Below are positions 11,601 to 22,785 of a stretch of 64,000 bases of DNA, piece after piece. The DNA comes from Branchiostoma floridae. Its lineage: Eukaryota; Chordata; Leptocardii; Amphioxiformes; Branchiostomatidae. Within the stretch, counting starts at the first letter, position 1, and each line of letters opens with the position of its first letter. Position numbers and translations under genes: made by a program. The DNA lies in contig NC_049996.1 in assembly GCF_000003815.2 (NCBI RefSeq), positions 6,032,012 through 6,096,011 on the forward strand, given 5' to 3'. The notes under the pieces are model-generated. The model was not told where the DNA came from, made no database searches, and saw nothing but the letters and a program-made list of their open reading frames with translations.

Positions 11601-12108
11601 TGGACGTCCAACAAAAAAACTGACAGAACGGCCCGGACGCTCACGATGTGTTCGCGGCCGTTTCTGACGGCAATGGACGCGTCCAGAGAGTTTGAAACGC
11701 GCTCAGACGCCTTTGGACGCTTGTAGACGCCGTCTTAGCAGTTTCGGACGCTTGAATTTTCACAGAGGTAGGCTATATGATACGCTTCGCTCACTCGGTG
11801 GTTTTATTCGGTGGTTATAGCAAAGGACCAGGCGTTATGACACCATATACACCTCGGGGCGGGTCATTAACCCTTCTATATACATAAAACATTCTATAAC
11901 ATTAACACAATCACACAGACAGACAGACAGACAGACACAACAAAAATACTTCAGATCCATTTTTCCTGGATGCAAAATGCCAAAAGAAAGAGAGTACAAA
12001 TGTACCAGTCTTCTGTAACACAGACTGGAATCTTTGAGACATGAAATGATGAATACCTGAAAGGTGGCCTTGCGCTTGCTAAGGTCCTCACTGAGTGTCT
12101 TCTTCTTC
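5687..12108 (-). CDS. unrecognised gene for a small helical protein (3' exons)
   Basis: Four minus-strand exons are supported. The last, 5687-5821, follows CCCTACCCAG and reads VASLVKGSNKIIRNFPSASQ, then TIRRKVAEIQDILAYFQERA and AKMV before TGA; an AATAAA on this strand lies at 5638-5643. Exon 7308-7446 follows CCTTTTCCAG and encodes CADRVIHQIVDKSQEMNTFS and on to KALNNK before GTACTC. Exon about 8073-8136 ends IEQMTEQT plus GA before GTAAGA; its split codon GA|C joins exon 7308-7446 in phase. Exon 12057-12108 follows TGCCTTCCAG and reads KKKTLSEDLSKRKATFQ before GTATTC. The link between the 12.1-kb and 8.1-kb exons does not keep phase, so an exon is missing or the 8.1-kb acceptor is misplaced. 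An ATG at 12117-12119 offers an alternative start. The heptad-like, charged C-terminus suggests a coiled coil. Family not recognised. Confidence 0.5.
6408..6768. mobile_element. foldback MITE
   Basis: GGCCACACCAATTTAATTTC begins at 6408 and its exact complement ends at 6768; the arms continue to about 34 matching bases. The interior is AT-rich and non-coding. It lies in an intron of the helical-protein gene. Confidence 0.75.
8259..8581. mobile_element. MITE of the CAGGGCTCGAAATAC family
   Basis: The element starts CAGGGCTTAAAATACAACC and ends GTATTTCGAGCCCTG, with scattered TGCAGGT motifs inside. The right terminus is duplicated (ends at 8551 and 8581). Related copies occur at 17049, 20902, 46273 and 52117. 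Confidence 0.65.
9095..9180. mobile_element. right-end fragment of the TACAGTCAAACCTGT family
   Basis: Contains CTATAGTGGCCACCTGGC and ends GACAGGTTTGATTGTA, matching the right end of the full copy at 55066-55480. Confidence 0.5.
9638..11770. mobile_element. 2.1-kb non-autonomous element with 24-bp terminal inverted repeats
   Basis: It starts TACCTCTGTGAAAATTCAAG (9638) and ends with the exact complement (11770). Both subterminal regions are packed with GACGGC/GACGCC/GGACGC words in many orders. The centre is unrelated AT-rich DNA. Open frames inside, including one of about 200 codons at 9606-10205, are products of the GACG-rich sequence and show no transposase motif. It lies in an intron of the helical-protein gene. 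A 0.3-kb relative with the same ends is at 45081-45397. Confidence 0.7.
11771..12056. other. no gene seen
   Basis: Intronic DNA with a short ACAG microsatellite near 11916. Confidence 0.35.
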
Positions 12109-13430
12109 CTGGAAGGCATAGGAAAACATTATTCATCATTTCCTCACATTAAAATGGTTAGCAGCAGCAATACCAACAATCTAAGGGCGGAAAGTAGGAG
12201 TAAGTACTGGTACAGAAAAAGACCTAATTGTCTGTAATAAAACTTGTGAATTGGCGATACTCAAACAATAGTCGCATTTTGCAACTAAGAAAACTTCTAC
12301 TGGCATTTAAAAATGCTATCTTCATTGTGAGCAACACTAAACGTCTCTGTTATCTACTTCACTCTCTGTTATTTTCTTGGGCCGGTAAGCCCCCAAACAA
12401 TATAATCTGTTCATTTTCTAATCAGTCCAAAATCTGGTCCAGCGAGTCAAATCCCGTAAAGAAATAGAGTCAGAGTTTTAAACTCTGCTTGCATGCAGAC
12501 ATCTCTCTGATACATAATCCTTATGGACCATTCCAGCCGAACACCATAAGCCCAGTCCCCTGTTCTATTTCTAACACCTCAGTCAAAAACTGCACAAGCA
12601 GGACAGAACTGGCTGCCGCCACAATTTAGTTGATGATACTATCGGACTGACTTGGGTTTAGCTTTTGGGGCCCTGAAATCCTCTCAGAACGGGCTAAAGA
12701 AAAATGCCATGCCTTCTTTGTTGAAGGCTACATTCATTGAGTACAGTCGTTTGAGGAGGGGTTACTAAGGTATATAGTTGCAGTAAAGGTGTCAGAATTT
12801 CAGTCAAAGTAAAAGCGGGAGGCACTCCATATAGCATTACCATTGCTGTTGAGTAGACGTGCCCGGTTTCTGATATGCGGTCAATGCACATGAATAGTAG
12901 GATACTTGTACATTTGTATTTAGGACAGGTTTTTGCATGCATGACAGTAAGCATACATGCCCAGGAGAAGAACATTATAAATTAAGAAGAAAACAGCTCA
13001 GCCACTTGCGGAGAGGGAGCTTGTACCACATGTCAACTATAGAACAGTACTACAGAGTCCACTAGTGCAGAGTCCTGTCTCTTATACATACATGTACCCA
13101 GCTAACATTTGCATGCGCATCCTGCCCTCCAATGAAGAAAATTACTATGCAGTGGATCTCCCTTCCAAAACAACTGTACTCCATTGGTGTAATCTTCAGC
13201 AAAGAAGAGTATTTTACATGTACTAGGGACAGAACAGGTGGTTCTATTTGTTCGATACAGCGTTCTATGGGAATGGTCCATTAACTTATGATTAAGAAGG
13301 CCTAACAGCTGTGCAAGCACTGCAGCAGGTGGCTTACAGTAAGTCTACAGTGAGTGCTACAGTACTACAACTCTGTCTCTTTCTTATCACAACACATGAG
13401 AAACACTCACTTGGAGGGCTGGACGTGCCT
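12109..13430. other. no gene supported
   Basis: Near 12190-12480 there is a decayed copy of the GGTACAGAAAA-type MITE also seen at 22143, 26090 and 58139. The rest shows no exon chain I can support. Confidence 0.3.
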
Positions 13431-13433
13431 GGT

Positions 13434-13756
13434 GTTCCGTCCCAGGTGGTCGGGGGGCTGGGCGTTCCCAAGGTGGTCGGGGGGCTGGGCGTTCCCCAGG
13501 TGGTCGGGGGGCTGGGCGTTCCCCAGGTGGTCGGGTGGCTGGGCGTTCCCCAGGTGGTCGGGGGGCTGGGCGTTCCCCAGGTGGTCGGGTGGCTGGGCGT
13601 TCCCCAGGTGGTCGGGGGGCTGGGCGTTCCCCAGGTGGTCGGGGGGCTGGGCGTTCCCCAGGTGGTCGGGGGGCTGGGCGTTCCCCAGGTGGTCGGGTGG
13701 CTGGGCGTTCCCCAGGTGGTCGGGGGGCTGGGCGTTCCCCAGGTGGTCGGGGGGCT
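13434..13756. repeat. 27-bp minisatellite, about 12 units
   Basis: Unit CCCCAGGTGGTCGGGGGG followed by CTGGGCGTT, highly uniform, with G/T variation in the G run. 27 is divisible by three, so several frames stay open (for example GVPQVVGGL repeated), but no flanking coding evidence was found. Each unit contains CCCCAG|GTGGTC, which could act as a weak splice donor. Confidence 0.9.
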
Positions 13757-14294
13757 GCACGTGGCTGGTGTTCCGCTCCTACAGAAAAACAGCGCACATA
13801 GGTGTTACATAGGTGAAGTAATTTTGCATGTTACCTGTAACAATGGGAGCATCATGCCTCCGTAAATCACAATGTCATGTTTTACTTCTGAGGGCTTTCC
13901 TTGCTTTACACTGAATCAAACAGTTTGGTGCATGTGGAAAACTCAGACCAATATCTTTTCCGTCCCAGAAGCCAAGCCTTCAGATACTAATTGCAGAACA
14001 GCAGACATCAGAAATTAGCTAATATTGTGCTGTAATTTTTTATTAAATATTGGAATATGGATGCTAATGGCAGTAGGTGGCGCTTTTAGGGGCTGCCACG
14101 ATTGCTTTCGTGTCCCCTAACTTGATACTATTTAGTTGTTTTGTTTGCGTGTTTTAAGTTACTTTGTGGCCACATGAGCGTGTAAAGTACTGTTGAAGAT
14201 GCTGGCAGCTTGTTTGGATCGACTTTTCCGTGCGACAGGCTGTATTTGTGGTGATTACTCGGACCTTTCTGTGGGCTGTTCATGACGAATCATC

Positions 14295-16407
14295 ATGGCG
14301 TCGCTCAGGACTTATGCCTCCTTCTTTCTACGTGCCTGCCGGACTGCAACTAAGCCCCTGCTGCCCCAAGAGAAGGCAACCCTGCGGGAGGTAGGCATTC
14401 TCAAGTCGCTGGGTAGGCCTAGAGGCAGTAAAGGCGGAATTCATCGTATAAGGAAAATTGAAACTGTTGTTGGGAACAGGCCATCTTGTTGGGAACAGGC
14501 CATCTTCTCTGTTATGCAAATCTCATGTGCGGTCTGTGGAATGCTCTGATGTGAAATGCCCTGTCCTGACTCGAATTCCTTTAACTCACCCGGCTAAGCA
14601 AAAACCATGTCTTCCTGGATTTTTGCTCACAAATGTACGTGCTCTGCGCCACAAGACCGACGAGCTTCACACCGTGTCCTGTATGAATAACGCGAGTATT
14701 GTCGCAGTCACGGAAACATGGCTGAAGGAAGACATTCCTGACGCGGTAATCGCGTTACCAGGATACGATGTTTACAGAAGGGACCGGGCAGCACGTAGAG
14801 GCGGTGGGGTGGCCATGTACATTCGTTCTGAGCTCCAGTGTAAGCGACTAGCGGAACTGGACCACGATGACCATGAAGCTTTATGGATGTGGGTAAGGCC
14901 AAGTCGTCTCCCCCGTGGTTTGAACTCTCTGATCGTCGGTACTCTCTATATCCCACCGAAGTCATCAGACTCATCCAGGCCAGACACTGAGGTCTCGGAA
15001 TACCTAGGACACTGTCTCGATCACATCGAGCGCAACTTCTCACAACCAGGTATAGTGATCCTTGGAGACACCAACAAGTATAAATGCCAATCCCTGTGCT
15101 CGAGGTTCAGCTTGAAACAAGTAGTTACCCAAGCCACCAGAGGTGTTAATCAGCTCGACTCTATTTACACTAACATTAAGTGTATGTACCCTGCACCTGT
15201 TCATCTGCCGCCGATTGGTACCTCAGATCACCAGTCCATTCTACTGCCTGCTGGTGCATGGCCATACACGCGTCCCAAGCACATCACGCGGAGGCAGTGT
15301 AATCCTGACGCGATGAGGAGGTTGGGGTTACTGATGAACACAACTGATTTCACACCTGTCTTCCAGACCACAGAGCCTTCTAGAAAGGTTGCAGTTCTGA
15401 CAACCATGCTAATAGGACTACTTGACAAAGCTGTACCTGTTAAGAAGGTCAAGATTTCCACCGTTGACAAACCGTGGATGACTGTGAGGATTAAGGAGTT
15501 GCTTGCAGAGAGACAACAGGCATTCCGCTCCGGAAACGTCGCTCTGTAATCCAAGTTAAGGAATTCTGTGGCCAAGCATATCAAGCAAGCCAAACGGCAG
15601 TACTATGAAAGAGAAGTTGCTAACCTGAAACACTCCAGTCCAAGACACTGGTTTAAGTCAATCAAGTCCCTAATGGGAATGGACTCTGTTAAGGAGGATG
15701 TCTCCAATCCCAACATCAACGTGATGCAAAATGAGTGTGACACGCTTGCAGAGCATTTCAGGTCTGTGTGGAGTGAAGTGTCCCGTACTGTTCCAACGCT
15801 GGCTGATGTCGAGCACAAGCTCTCGCATGATACACCCACACCGTTCAGTATTGGACAGGTTAAGGCCAGACTGCGCAGGCTCAATGGGAGGAAAGCCGCT
15901 GGGCCGGACCTCATTCCTTCCTGGGTACTAAAACAGTATCATGAAGAACTTGGTCCTGTTTTATGTGACGTCTTCAATTCTTGTCTCCAGAACTCCTCTT
16001 TCCCGCTGCAGTGGAAAGAGGCTGTAGTTACGGCAGTGCCTAAGAAGCCACGACCACATTTCCCATCGGAATACCGACAAATTTCGCTTGTCAGCTGCGT
16101 CGGGAAAGTGTATGAAGGGCTGCTCCGTGATGCCCTGCTACAGGACACTGCCAGAGGTCTCGCACCGTCTCAACATGGCTTCCTGTCAAGAAGGTCTACG
16201 GTTACTGCGCTAATACACACCCTCCAATCGTGGCACGAAGCGTTAAACAGTAACCCGAAGCTGGACGTTCATGCTGTGTTCGTCGACTTTTCCCGTGCTT
16301 TTGACACCATCAGTCACAGTCAATTGCTAATGTGTCTAGCCGACATGGGCATCAGGCGGTCCTTATGGATGAGCATCAGTAGCTATCTGGAAGGACGTAC
16401 ACAGAAG
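14295..16407 (+). pseudogene. CR1/L2-like LINE, endonuclease and first half of reverse transcriptase (copy 1)
   Basis: A short N-terminal frame (14295-14549) overlaps the main frame from 14458. The main frame carries an APE-type endonuclease: FLLTNVRAL, VAVTETWL, YRRDRAARRGGGVAMY, VILGDTN, LDSIYTN and GTSDH. A single in-frame TAA at 15547-15549 interrupts it. The same frame then continues into reverse transcriptase with GRKAAGPDLIPSWVL, FPSEYRQISLVSCVGKVYE, SQHGFLSRRST and VFVDFSRAFDTISHSQLL. It stops at 16407, where a DNA transposon was inserted before the YADD box. The element is therefore dead on two counts. The clade is judged from motif style only. Confidence 0.85.
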
Positions 16408-18055
16408 TAGGGGGGGACATTAGTACAAACTTTTTGAAATACGCATCCTAAAATATGGAGATGATCTATATAAACACAGAAATCACAAAAATTAGGCAAT
16501 TGTAAGACTCTAACCCCCCTGTACATACCCCCTGAAGTTTGGATACCCCCCTCACCATGTACTTGTGTGACGTTGCTAAGGTCTGCAAGCACTGACTGCA
16601 TTACTTCAGTTCTTTTTGCACATTTTGTGTGATTAAATGATACATTACACTCCAAGATACCTTTCTATCGGATTTTGGCTTAATATTCTTGGTTGCCATA
16701 GCAACAGGGCAGCAAGTATTGGGGCGAATTTCCATTATTTGGCAAAAAACAGGGAAGTCACGGTAAGGCAGTAATTCGACAAGTGCTGAGAATAATAAAG
16801 AGTACCCAAATCAACTACAAAGTGTCTTTAGCTTAACAAGAATAGTGGTAAAATTTTCAGAAACTAGATGCCAAGGAATTGGGCAACTTCAAAACGAAAC
16901 ATTGTTTCTAGGTCACAAAAACACAGTTTTTCTGCCAAGCTTAAAACCAGTGTTTTTGTATAATATGTCGTGAAGTATGGACAGAAAAGCAACAGTTGAC
17001 TGTTCTCTCTACTACTAAGCTCTCTTGTACATGTACATACTATATCCAAGGCTCGAAGTACTTTTTCTGCATACATGTACCTGCACTGGTGCAGGTAACA
17101 ATTTGAAAATAGCCTGCACCAGGAAAATTTTACCTGCACCACTCTGAATTTTGGAAGTATATTTCATACTGAAATTGGAAATTGTTCAGGAACCATTGCT
17201 ATTTTTTTTCTTTTCTACAGAATATTACTTGATATAGGTGGTAGTGGTAACATTCAATGCAGCTAATAACAATCCACGTACACCTACATCGTATGACGTT
17301 TATGTATAATAACCTAGTATTTGGGACCAGTGCAGGTTAGGTGCAGGTAGACATCAAAAATACCTGCACAGCTCCAATTTTACCTGCACTAATCTGTATA
17401 TACCCAGTACATGGACCAGTGCAGGTTAGGTGCAGAAAGACACCAGAAATACCTGCACAGCTCCAATTTTAGCTGCACTAACCTGTATGAGCAGGTAGTA
17501 TTTCGAGCCCTGATATCTCTCATTGTAAGCAAGATGCCTGCAATACTGAATTTCAACTATGTTTTATTGGTACATCTATTTACAACAGGATCAAAAGAAT
17601 CATAGTCAAATTTACACTCATTGATGGTGTCAATGGCGTGTAACATTATTTCAAGTACAATTTTAGATTGACCGCAGATGGAGTTTTTGTGGTTATCGGT
17701 AGTGACAGGGCTGTGTTCTTGAGTTGGGCCACTTACATATCAACTCCTGCTGCTGATGTGAAAGATCCATCTTGGGTTTTCAGGGTTTGTACTAGTTTAC
17801 GTATTTGTCTCTCTTCCAATCAACAGCAATGTTTGCAATCTCTTTCTCATTGAGTCCTTGCTTCTTAAGCTCCTCTTCATTTCTCTTCCAAGCTATCAGA
17901 ATCTCTGGTATCCTGCCTCTTTTCCTGAGTTCTCTACTGTACTGTCCAAACGATCCAGGTTCTCTTTTCTTTTTCAGTAACCTTGTAACTTCAGATTGGT
18001 AATTGTGGTTACCACTTGGACAATGGCACTACAGACTTCTTCTTTCCTTGTCTGT
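16408..18055. mobile_element. left part of a DNA transposon (copy 1 of the duplication)
   Basis: Begins TAGGGGGGGACATTAGTAC directly after ACAGAAG. It is the duplicated left portion of the transposon described at 20261-22778 and is cut off by the tandem duplication junction. Confidence 0.75.
17049..17512. mobile_element. MITE of the CAGGGCTCGAAATAC family
   Basis: Runs from GGCTCGAAGTACTTTTTCTG to GTATTTCGAGCCCTG. The interior is rich in ACCTGCAC and GTGCAGGT. It is nested in the DNA transposon and repeated at 20902-21365. Confidence 0.65.
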
Positions 18056-18147
18056 TGGCAGCTTGTTTGGATCGACTTTTCCGTGCGACAGGCTGTATTT
18101 GTGGTGATTACTCGGACCTTTCTGTGGGCTGTTCATGACGAATCATC

Positions 18148-20260
18148 ATGGCGTCGCTCAGGACTTATGCCTCCTTCTTTCTACGTGCCTGCCGGACTGC
18201 AACTAAGCCCCTGCTGCCCCAAGAGAAGGCAACCCTGCGGGAGGTAGGCATTCTCAAGTCGCTGGGTAGGCCTAGAGGCAGTAAAGGCGGAATTCATCGT
18301 ATAAGGAAAATTGAAACTGTTGTTGGGAACAGGCCATCTTGTTGGGAACAGGCCATCTTCTCTGTTATGCAAATCTCATGTGCGGTCTGTGGAATGCTCT
18401 GATGTGAAATGCCCTGTCCTGACTCGAATTCCTTTAACTCACCCGGCTAAGCAAAAACCATGTCTTCCTGGATTTTTGCTCACAAATGTACGTGCTCTGC
18501 GCCACAAGACCGACGAGCTTCACACCGTGTCCTGTATGAATAACGCGAGTATTGTCGCAGTCACGGAAACATGGCTGAAGGAAGACATTCCTGACGCGGT
18601 AATCGCGTTACCAGGATACGATGTTTACAGAAGGGACCGGGCAGCACGTAGAGGCGGTGGGGTGGCCATGTACATTCGTTCTGAGCTCCAGTGTAAGCGA
18701 CTAGCGGAACTGGACCACGATGACCATGAAGCTTTATGGATGTGGGTAAGGCCAAGTCGTCTCCCCCGTGGTTTGAACTCTCTGATCGTCGGTACTCTCT
18801 ATATCCCACCGAAGTCATCAGACTCATCCAGGCCAGACACTGAGGTCTCGGAATACCTAGGACACTGTCTCGATCACATCGAGCGCAACTTCTCACAACC
18901 AGGTATAGTGATCCTTGGAGACACCAACAAGTATAAATGCCAATCCCTGTGCTCGAGGTTCAGCTTGAAACAAGTAGTTACCCAAGCCACCAGAGGTGTT
19001 AATCAGCTCGACTCTATTTACACTAACATTAAGTGTATGTACCCTGCACCTGTTCATCTGCCGCCGATTGGTACCTCAGATCACCAGTCCATTCTACTGC
19101 CTGCTGGTGCATGGCCATACACGCGTCCCAAGCACATCACGCGGAGGCAGTGTAATCCTGACGCGATGAGGAGGTTGGGGTTACTGATGAACACAACTGA
19201 TTTCACACCTGTCTTCCAGACCACAGAGCCTTCTAGAAAGGTTGCAGTTCTGACAACCATGCTAATAGGACTACTTGACAAAGCTGTACCTGTTAAGAAG
19301 GTCAAGATTTCCACCGTTGACAAACCGTGGATGACTGTGAGGATTAAGGAGTTGCTTGCAGAGAGACAACAGGCATTCCGCTCCGGAAACGTCGCTCTGT
19401 AATCCAAGTTAAGGAATTCTGTGGCCAAGCATATCAAGCAAGCCAAACGGCAGTACTATGAAAGAGAAGTTGCTAACCTGAAACACTCCAGTCCAAGACA
19501 CTGGTTTAAGTCAATCAAGTCCCTAATGGGAATGGACTCTGTTAAGGAGGATGTCTCCAATCCCAACATCAACGTGATGCAAAATGAGTGTGACACGCTT
19601 GCAGAGCATTTCGGGTCTGTGTGGAGTGAAGTGTCCCGTACTGTTCCAACGCTGGCTGATGTCGAGCACAAGCTCTCGCATGATACACCCACACCGTTCA
19701 GTATTGGACAGGTTAAGGCCAGACTGCGCAGGCTCAATGGGAGGAAAGCCGCTGGGCCGGACCTCATTCCTTCCTGGGTACTAAAACAGTATCATGAAGA
19801 ACTTGGTCCTGTTTTATGTGACGTCTTCAATTCTTGTCTCCAGAACTCCTCTTTCCCGCTGCAGTGGAAAGAGGCTGTAGTTACGGCAGTGCCTAAGAAG
19901 CCACGACCACATTTCCCATCGGAATACCGACAAATTTCGCTTGTCAGCTGCGTCGGGAAAGTGTATGAAGGGCTGCTCCGTGATGCCCTGCTACAGGACA
20001 CTGCCAGAGGTCTCGCACCGTCTCAACATGGCTTCCTGTCAAGAAGGTCTACGGTTACTGCGCTAATACACACCCTCCAATCGTGGCACGAAGCGTTAAA
20101 CAGTAACCCGAAGCTGGACGTTCATGCTGTGTTCGTCGACTTTTCCCGTGCTTTTGACACCATCAGTCACAGTCAATTGCTAATGTGTCTAGCCGACATG
20201 GGCATCAGGCGGTCCTTATGGATGAGCATCAGTAGCTATCTGGAAGGACGTACACAGAAG
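18148..20260 (+). pseudogene. CR1/L2-like LINE, endonuclease and first half of reverse transcriptase (copy 2)
   Basis: Duplicate of the element at 14295-16407, including the same internal TAA (19400-19402) and the same truncation at the transposon insertion. One codon differs (Arg in copy 1, Gly here). The shared stop shows that the nonsense change preceded the duplication. Confidence 0.85.
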
Positions 20261-20901
20261 TAGGGGGGGACATTAGTACAAACTTTTTGAAATACGCATC
20301 CTAAAATATGGAGATGATCTATATAAACACAGAAATCACAAAAATTAGGCAATTGTAAGACTCTAACCCCCCTGTACATACCCCCTGAAGTTTGGATACC
20401 CCCCTCACCATGTACTTGTGTGACGTTGCTAAGGTCTGCAAGCACTGACTGCATTACTTCAGTTCTTTTTGCACATTTTGTGTGATTAAATGATACATTA
20501 CACTCCAAGATACCTTTCTATCGGATTTTGGCTTAATATTCTTGGTTGCCATAGCAACAGGGCAGCAAGTATTGGGGCGAATTTCCATTATTTGGCAAAA
20601 AACAGGGAAGTCACGGTAAGGCAGTAATTCGACAAGTGCTGAGAATAATAAAGAGTACCCAAATCAACTACAAAGTGTCTTTAGCTTAACAAGAATAGTG
20701 GTAAAATTTTCAGAAACTAGATGCCAAGGAATTGGGCAACTTCAAAACGAAACATTGTTTCTAGGTCACAAAAACACAGTTTTTCTGCCAAGCTTAAAAC
20801 CAGTGTTTTTGTATAATATGTCGTGAAGTATGGACAGAAAAGCAACAGTTGACTGTTCTCTCTACTACTAAGCTCTCTTGTACATGTACATACTATATCC
20901 A

Positions 20902-21365
20902 AGGCTCGAAGTACTTTTTCTGCATACATGTACCTGCACTGGTGCAGGTAACAATTTGAAAATAGCCTGCACCAGGAAAATTTTACCTGCACCACTCTGA
21001 ATTTTGGAAGTATATTTCATACTGAAATTGGAAATTGTTCAGGAACCATTGCTATTTTTTTTCTTTTCTACAGAATATTACTTGATATAGGTGGTAGTGG
21101 TAACATTCAATGCAGCTAATAACAATCCACGTACACCTACATCGTATGACGTTTATGTATAATAACCTAGTATTTGGGACCAGTGCAGGTTAGGTGCAGG
21201 TAGACATCAAAAATACCTGCACAGCTCCAATTTTACCTGCACTAATCTGTATATACCCAGTACATGGACCAGTGCAGGTTAGGTGCAGAAAGACACCAGA
21301 AATACCTGCACAGCTCCAATTTTAGCTGCACTAACCTGTATGAGCAGGTAGTATTTCGAGCCCTG
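20902..21365. mobile_element. MITE of the CAGGGCTCGAAATAC family (duplicate)
   Basis: Second copy, created by the 3,853-bp tandem duplication, of the element at 17049-17512. Confidence 0.65.
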
Positions 21366-22142
21366 ATATCTCTCATTGTAAGCAAGATGCCTGCAATACT
21401 GAATTTCAACTATGTTTTATTGGTACATCTATTTACAACAGGATCAAAAGAATCATAGTCAAATTTACACTCATTGATGGTGTCAATGGCGTGTAACATT
21501 ATTTCAAGTACAATTTTAGATTGACCGCAGATGGAGTTTTTGTGGTTATCGGTAGTGACAGGGCTGTGTTCTTGAGTTGGGCCACTTACATATCAACTCC
21601 TGCTGCTGATGTGAAAGATCCATCTTGGGTTTTCAGGGTTTGTACTAGTTTACGTATTTGTCTCTCTTCCAATCAACAGCAATGTTTGCAATCTCTTTCT
21701 CATTGAGTCCTTGCTTCTTAAGCTCCTCTTCATTTCTCTTCCAAGCTATCAGAATCTCTGGTATCCTGCCTCTTTTCCTGAGTTCTCTACTGTACTGTCC
21801 AAACGATCCAGGTTCTCTTTTCTTTTTCAGTAACCTTGTAACTTCAGATTGGTAATTGTGGTTACCACTTGGACAATGGCACTACAGACTTCTTCTTTCC
21901 TTGTCTGTTGGAACATCTCCTTAGAGATAAACCCAAAGGCTGCATTCTTTACCTGCAGCAACAGTGCTTGAAATACCCACTTGCACACTTGAAAATGCAT
22001 TTTGGTTGGCGCAACGTAAGTCGTAATTTTAAATTCAGGTAGCGCAGTGCGCAACCTGAAATTTTTCAGCTGGAACACCACCTACATGCATAAGTATTTA
22101 TTTCTTGATAGGATAAAACATAAGTTACATGTAACTACAGGG

Positions 22143-22460
22143 GTGCCTAATACGGGTGGGTAAACGGTACAGAAAATTCAGGTTCATGCAGGTCTGGTTC
22201 AGGTCCAGAGGTCCGGACCTGAACCTGGACCTGATTCAGTATGTGAAAACTTGTGATACTCAAAACAATGGTCCATTTCGCTACAAAGAAATCTGTTTTG
22301 CAGAGTATTTGAGTACCACTGGCATTTTAAAACCCTACAAGGCTAACTGCCTCTGTGCGATTGAGTGTAAAAATGGGTAGAAATGACTATAGACTATACT
22401 ATAATATACCTGTAGTCCGTTTCGTCCAATTTTGAGTTTGGATCAGTCCATTTTTGCCAT
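22143..22460. mobile_element. hAT-like MITE, partial
   Basis: Contains GGTAAACGGTACAGAAAATT, then GGTCCGGACCTGAACCTGG, matching the complete copy at 58139-58562. Confidence 0.5.
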
Positions 22461-22785
22461 GGGGGTGATTTGGAATAGTCCATATTTGCATGAAATACAT
22501 TTGAAGGTTCAGATATCCACAATGATCTCTCCTGAAGTGAAATATTCTGTCAAGGATGCCAAAGTACAATTTCTAAGGCATTAAGCATGTTTGGTAGTAT
22601 AGGGTTATACTAGTTTAGTACATTGTCAACTTAAAAACTTCAGGGGGCATGTACAGGGGGGTTAGCAATCAAAGATTTTCAAAATTTTTACATTTTCATA
22701 TTCAGATGGACCGTCTCCATATTTCTAGGGGCGTATTTCATCAAAAACTGCATTTTTGCAAAATAGTGTCCCCCCCTAACAGAAG

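Larger units (their letters stand above)
14203..21910. repeat. 3,853-bp near-identical tandem duplication
   Basis: Copy 1 starts at 14203, copy 2 at 18056, and copy 2 ends at 21908-21911. All three breakpoints share TGG, which is microhomology. The only difference I noticed is A at 15760 against G at 19613. The unit contains the 5' half of a LINE plus the left part of a DNA transposon. Near-identity implies either a very recent event or an assembly duplication. Confidence 0.9.
20261..22778. mobile_element. non-autonomous DNA transposon inserted in the LINE
   Basis: Starts TAGGGGGGGACA and ends TGTCCCCCCCTA. Longer imperfect terminal repeats continue inward (TTGAAATACGC and ATATGGAGA on the left, their complements on the right). 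The LINE bases ACAGAAG flank it at 20254-20260 and 22779-22785, a 7-bp target duplication. No transposase was found in its 2.5 kb. A copy of the TGCAGGT MITE (20902-21365) and a GGTACCGGTAC-type MITE fragment (about 22143-22460) lie inside. Confidence 0.75.
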
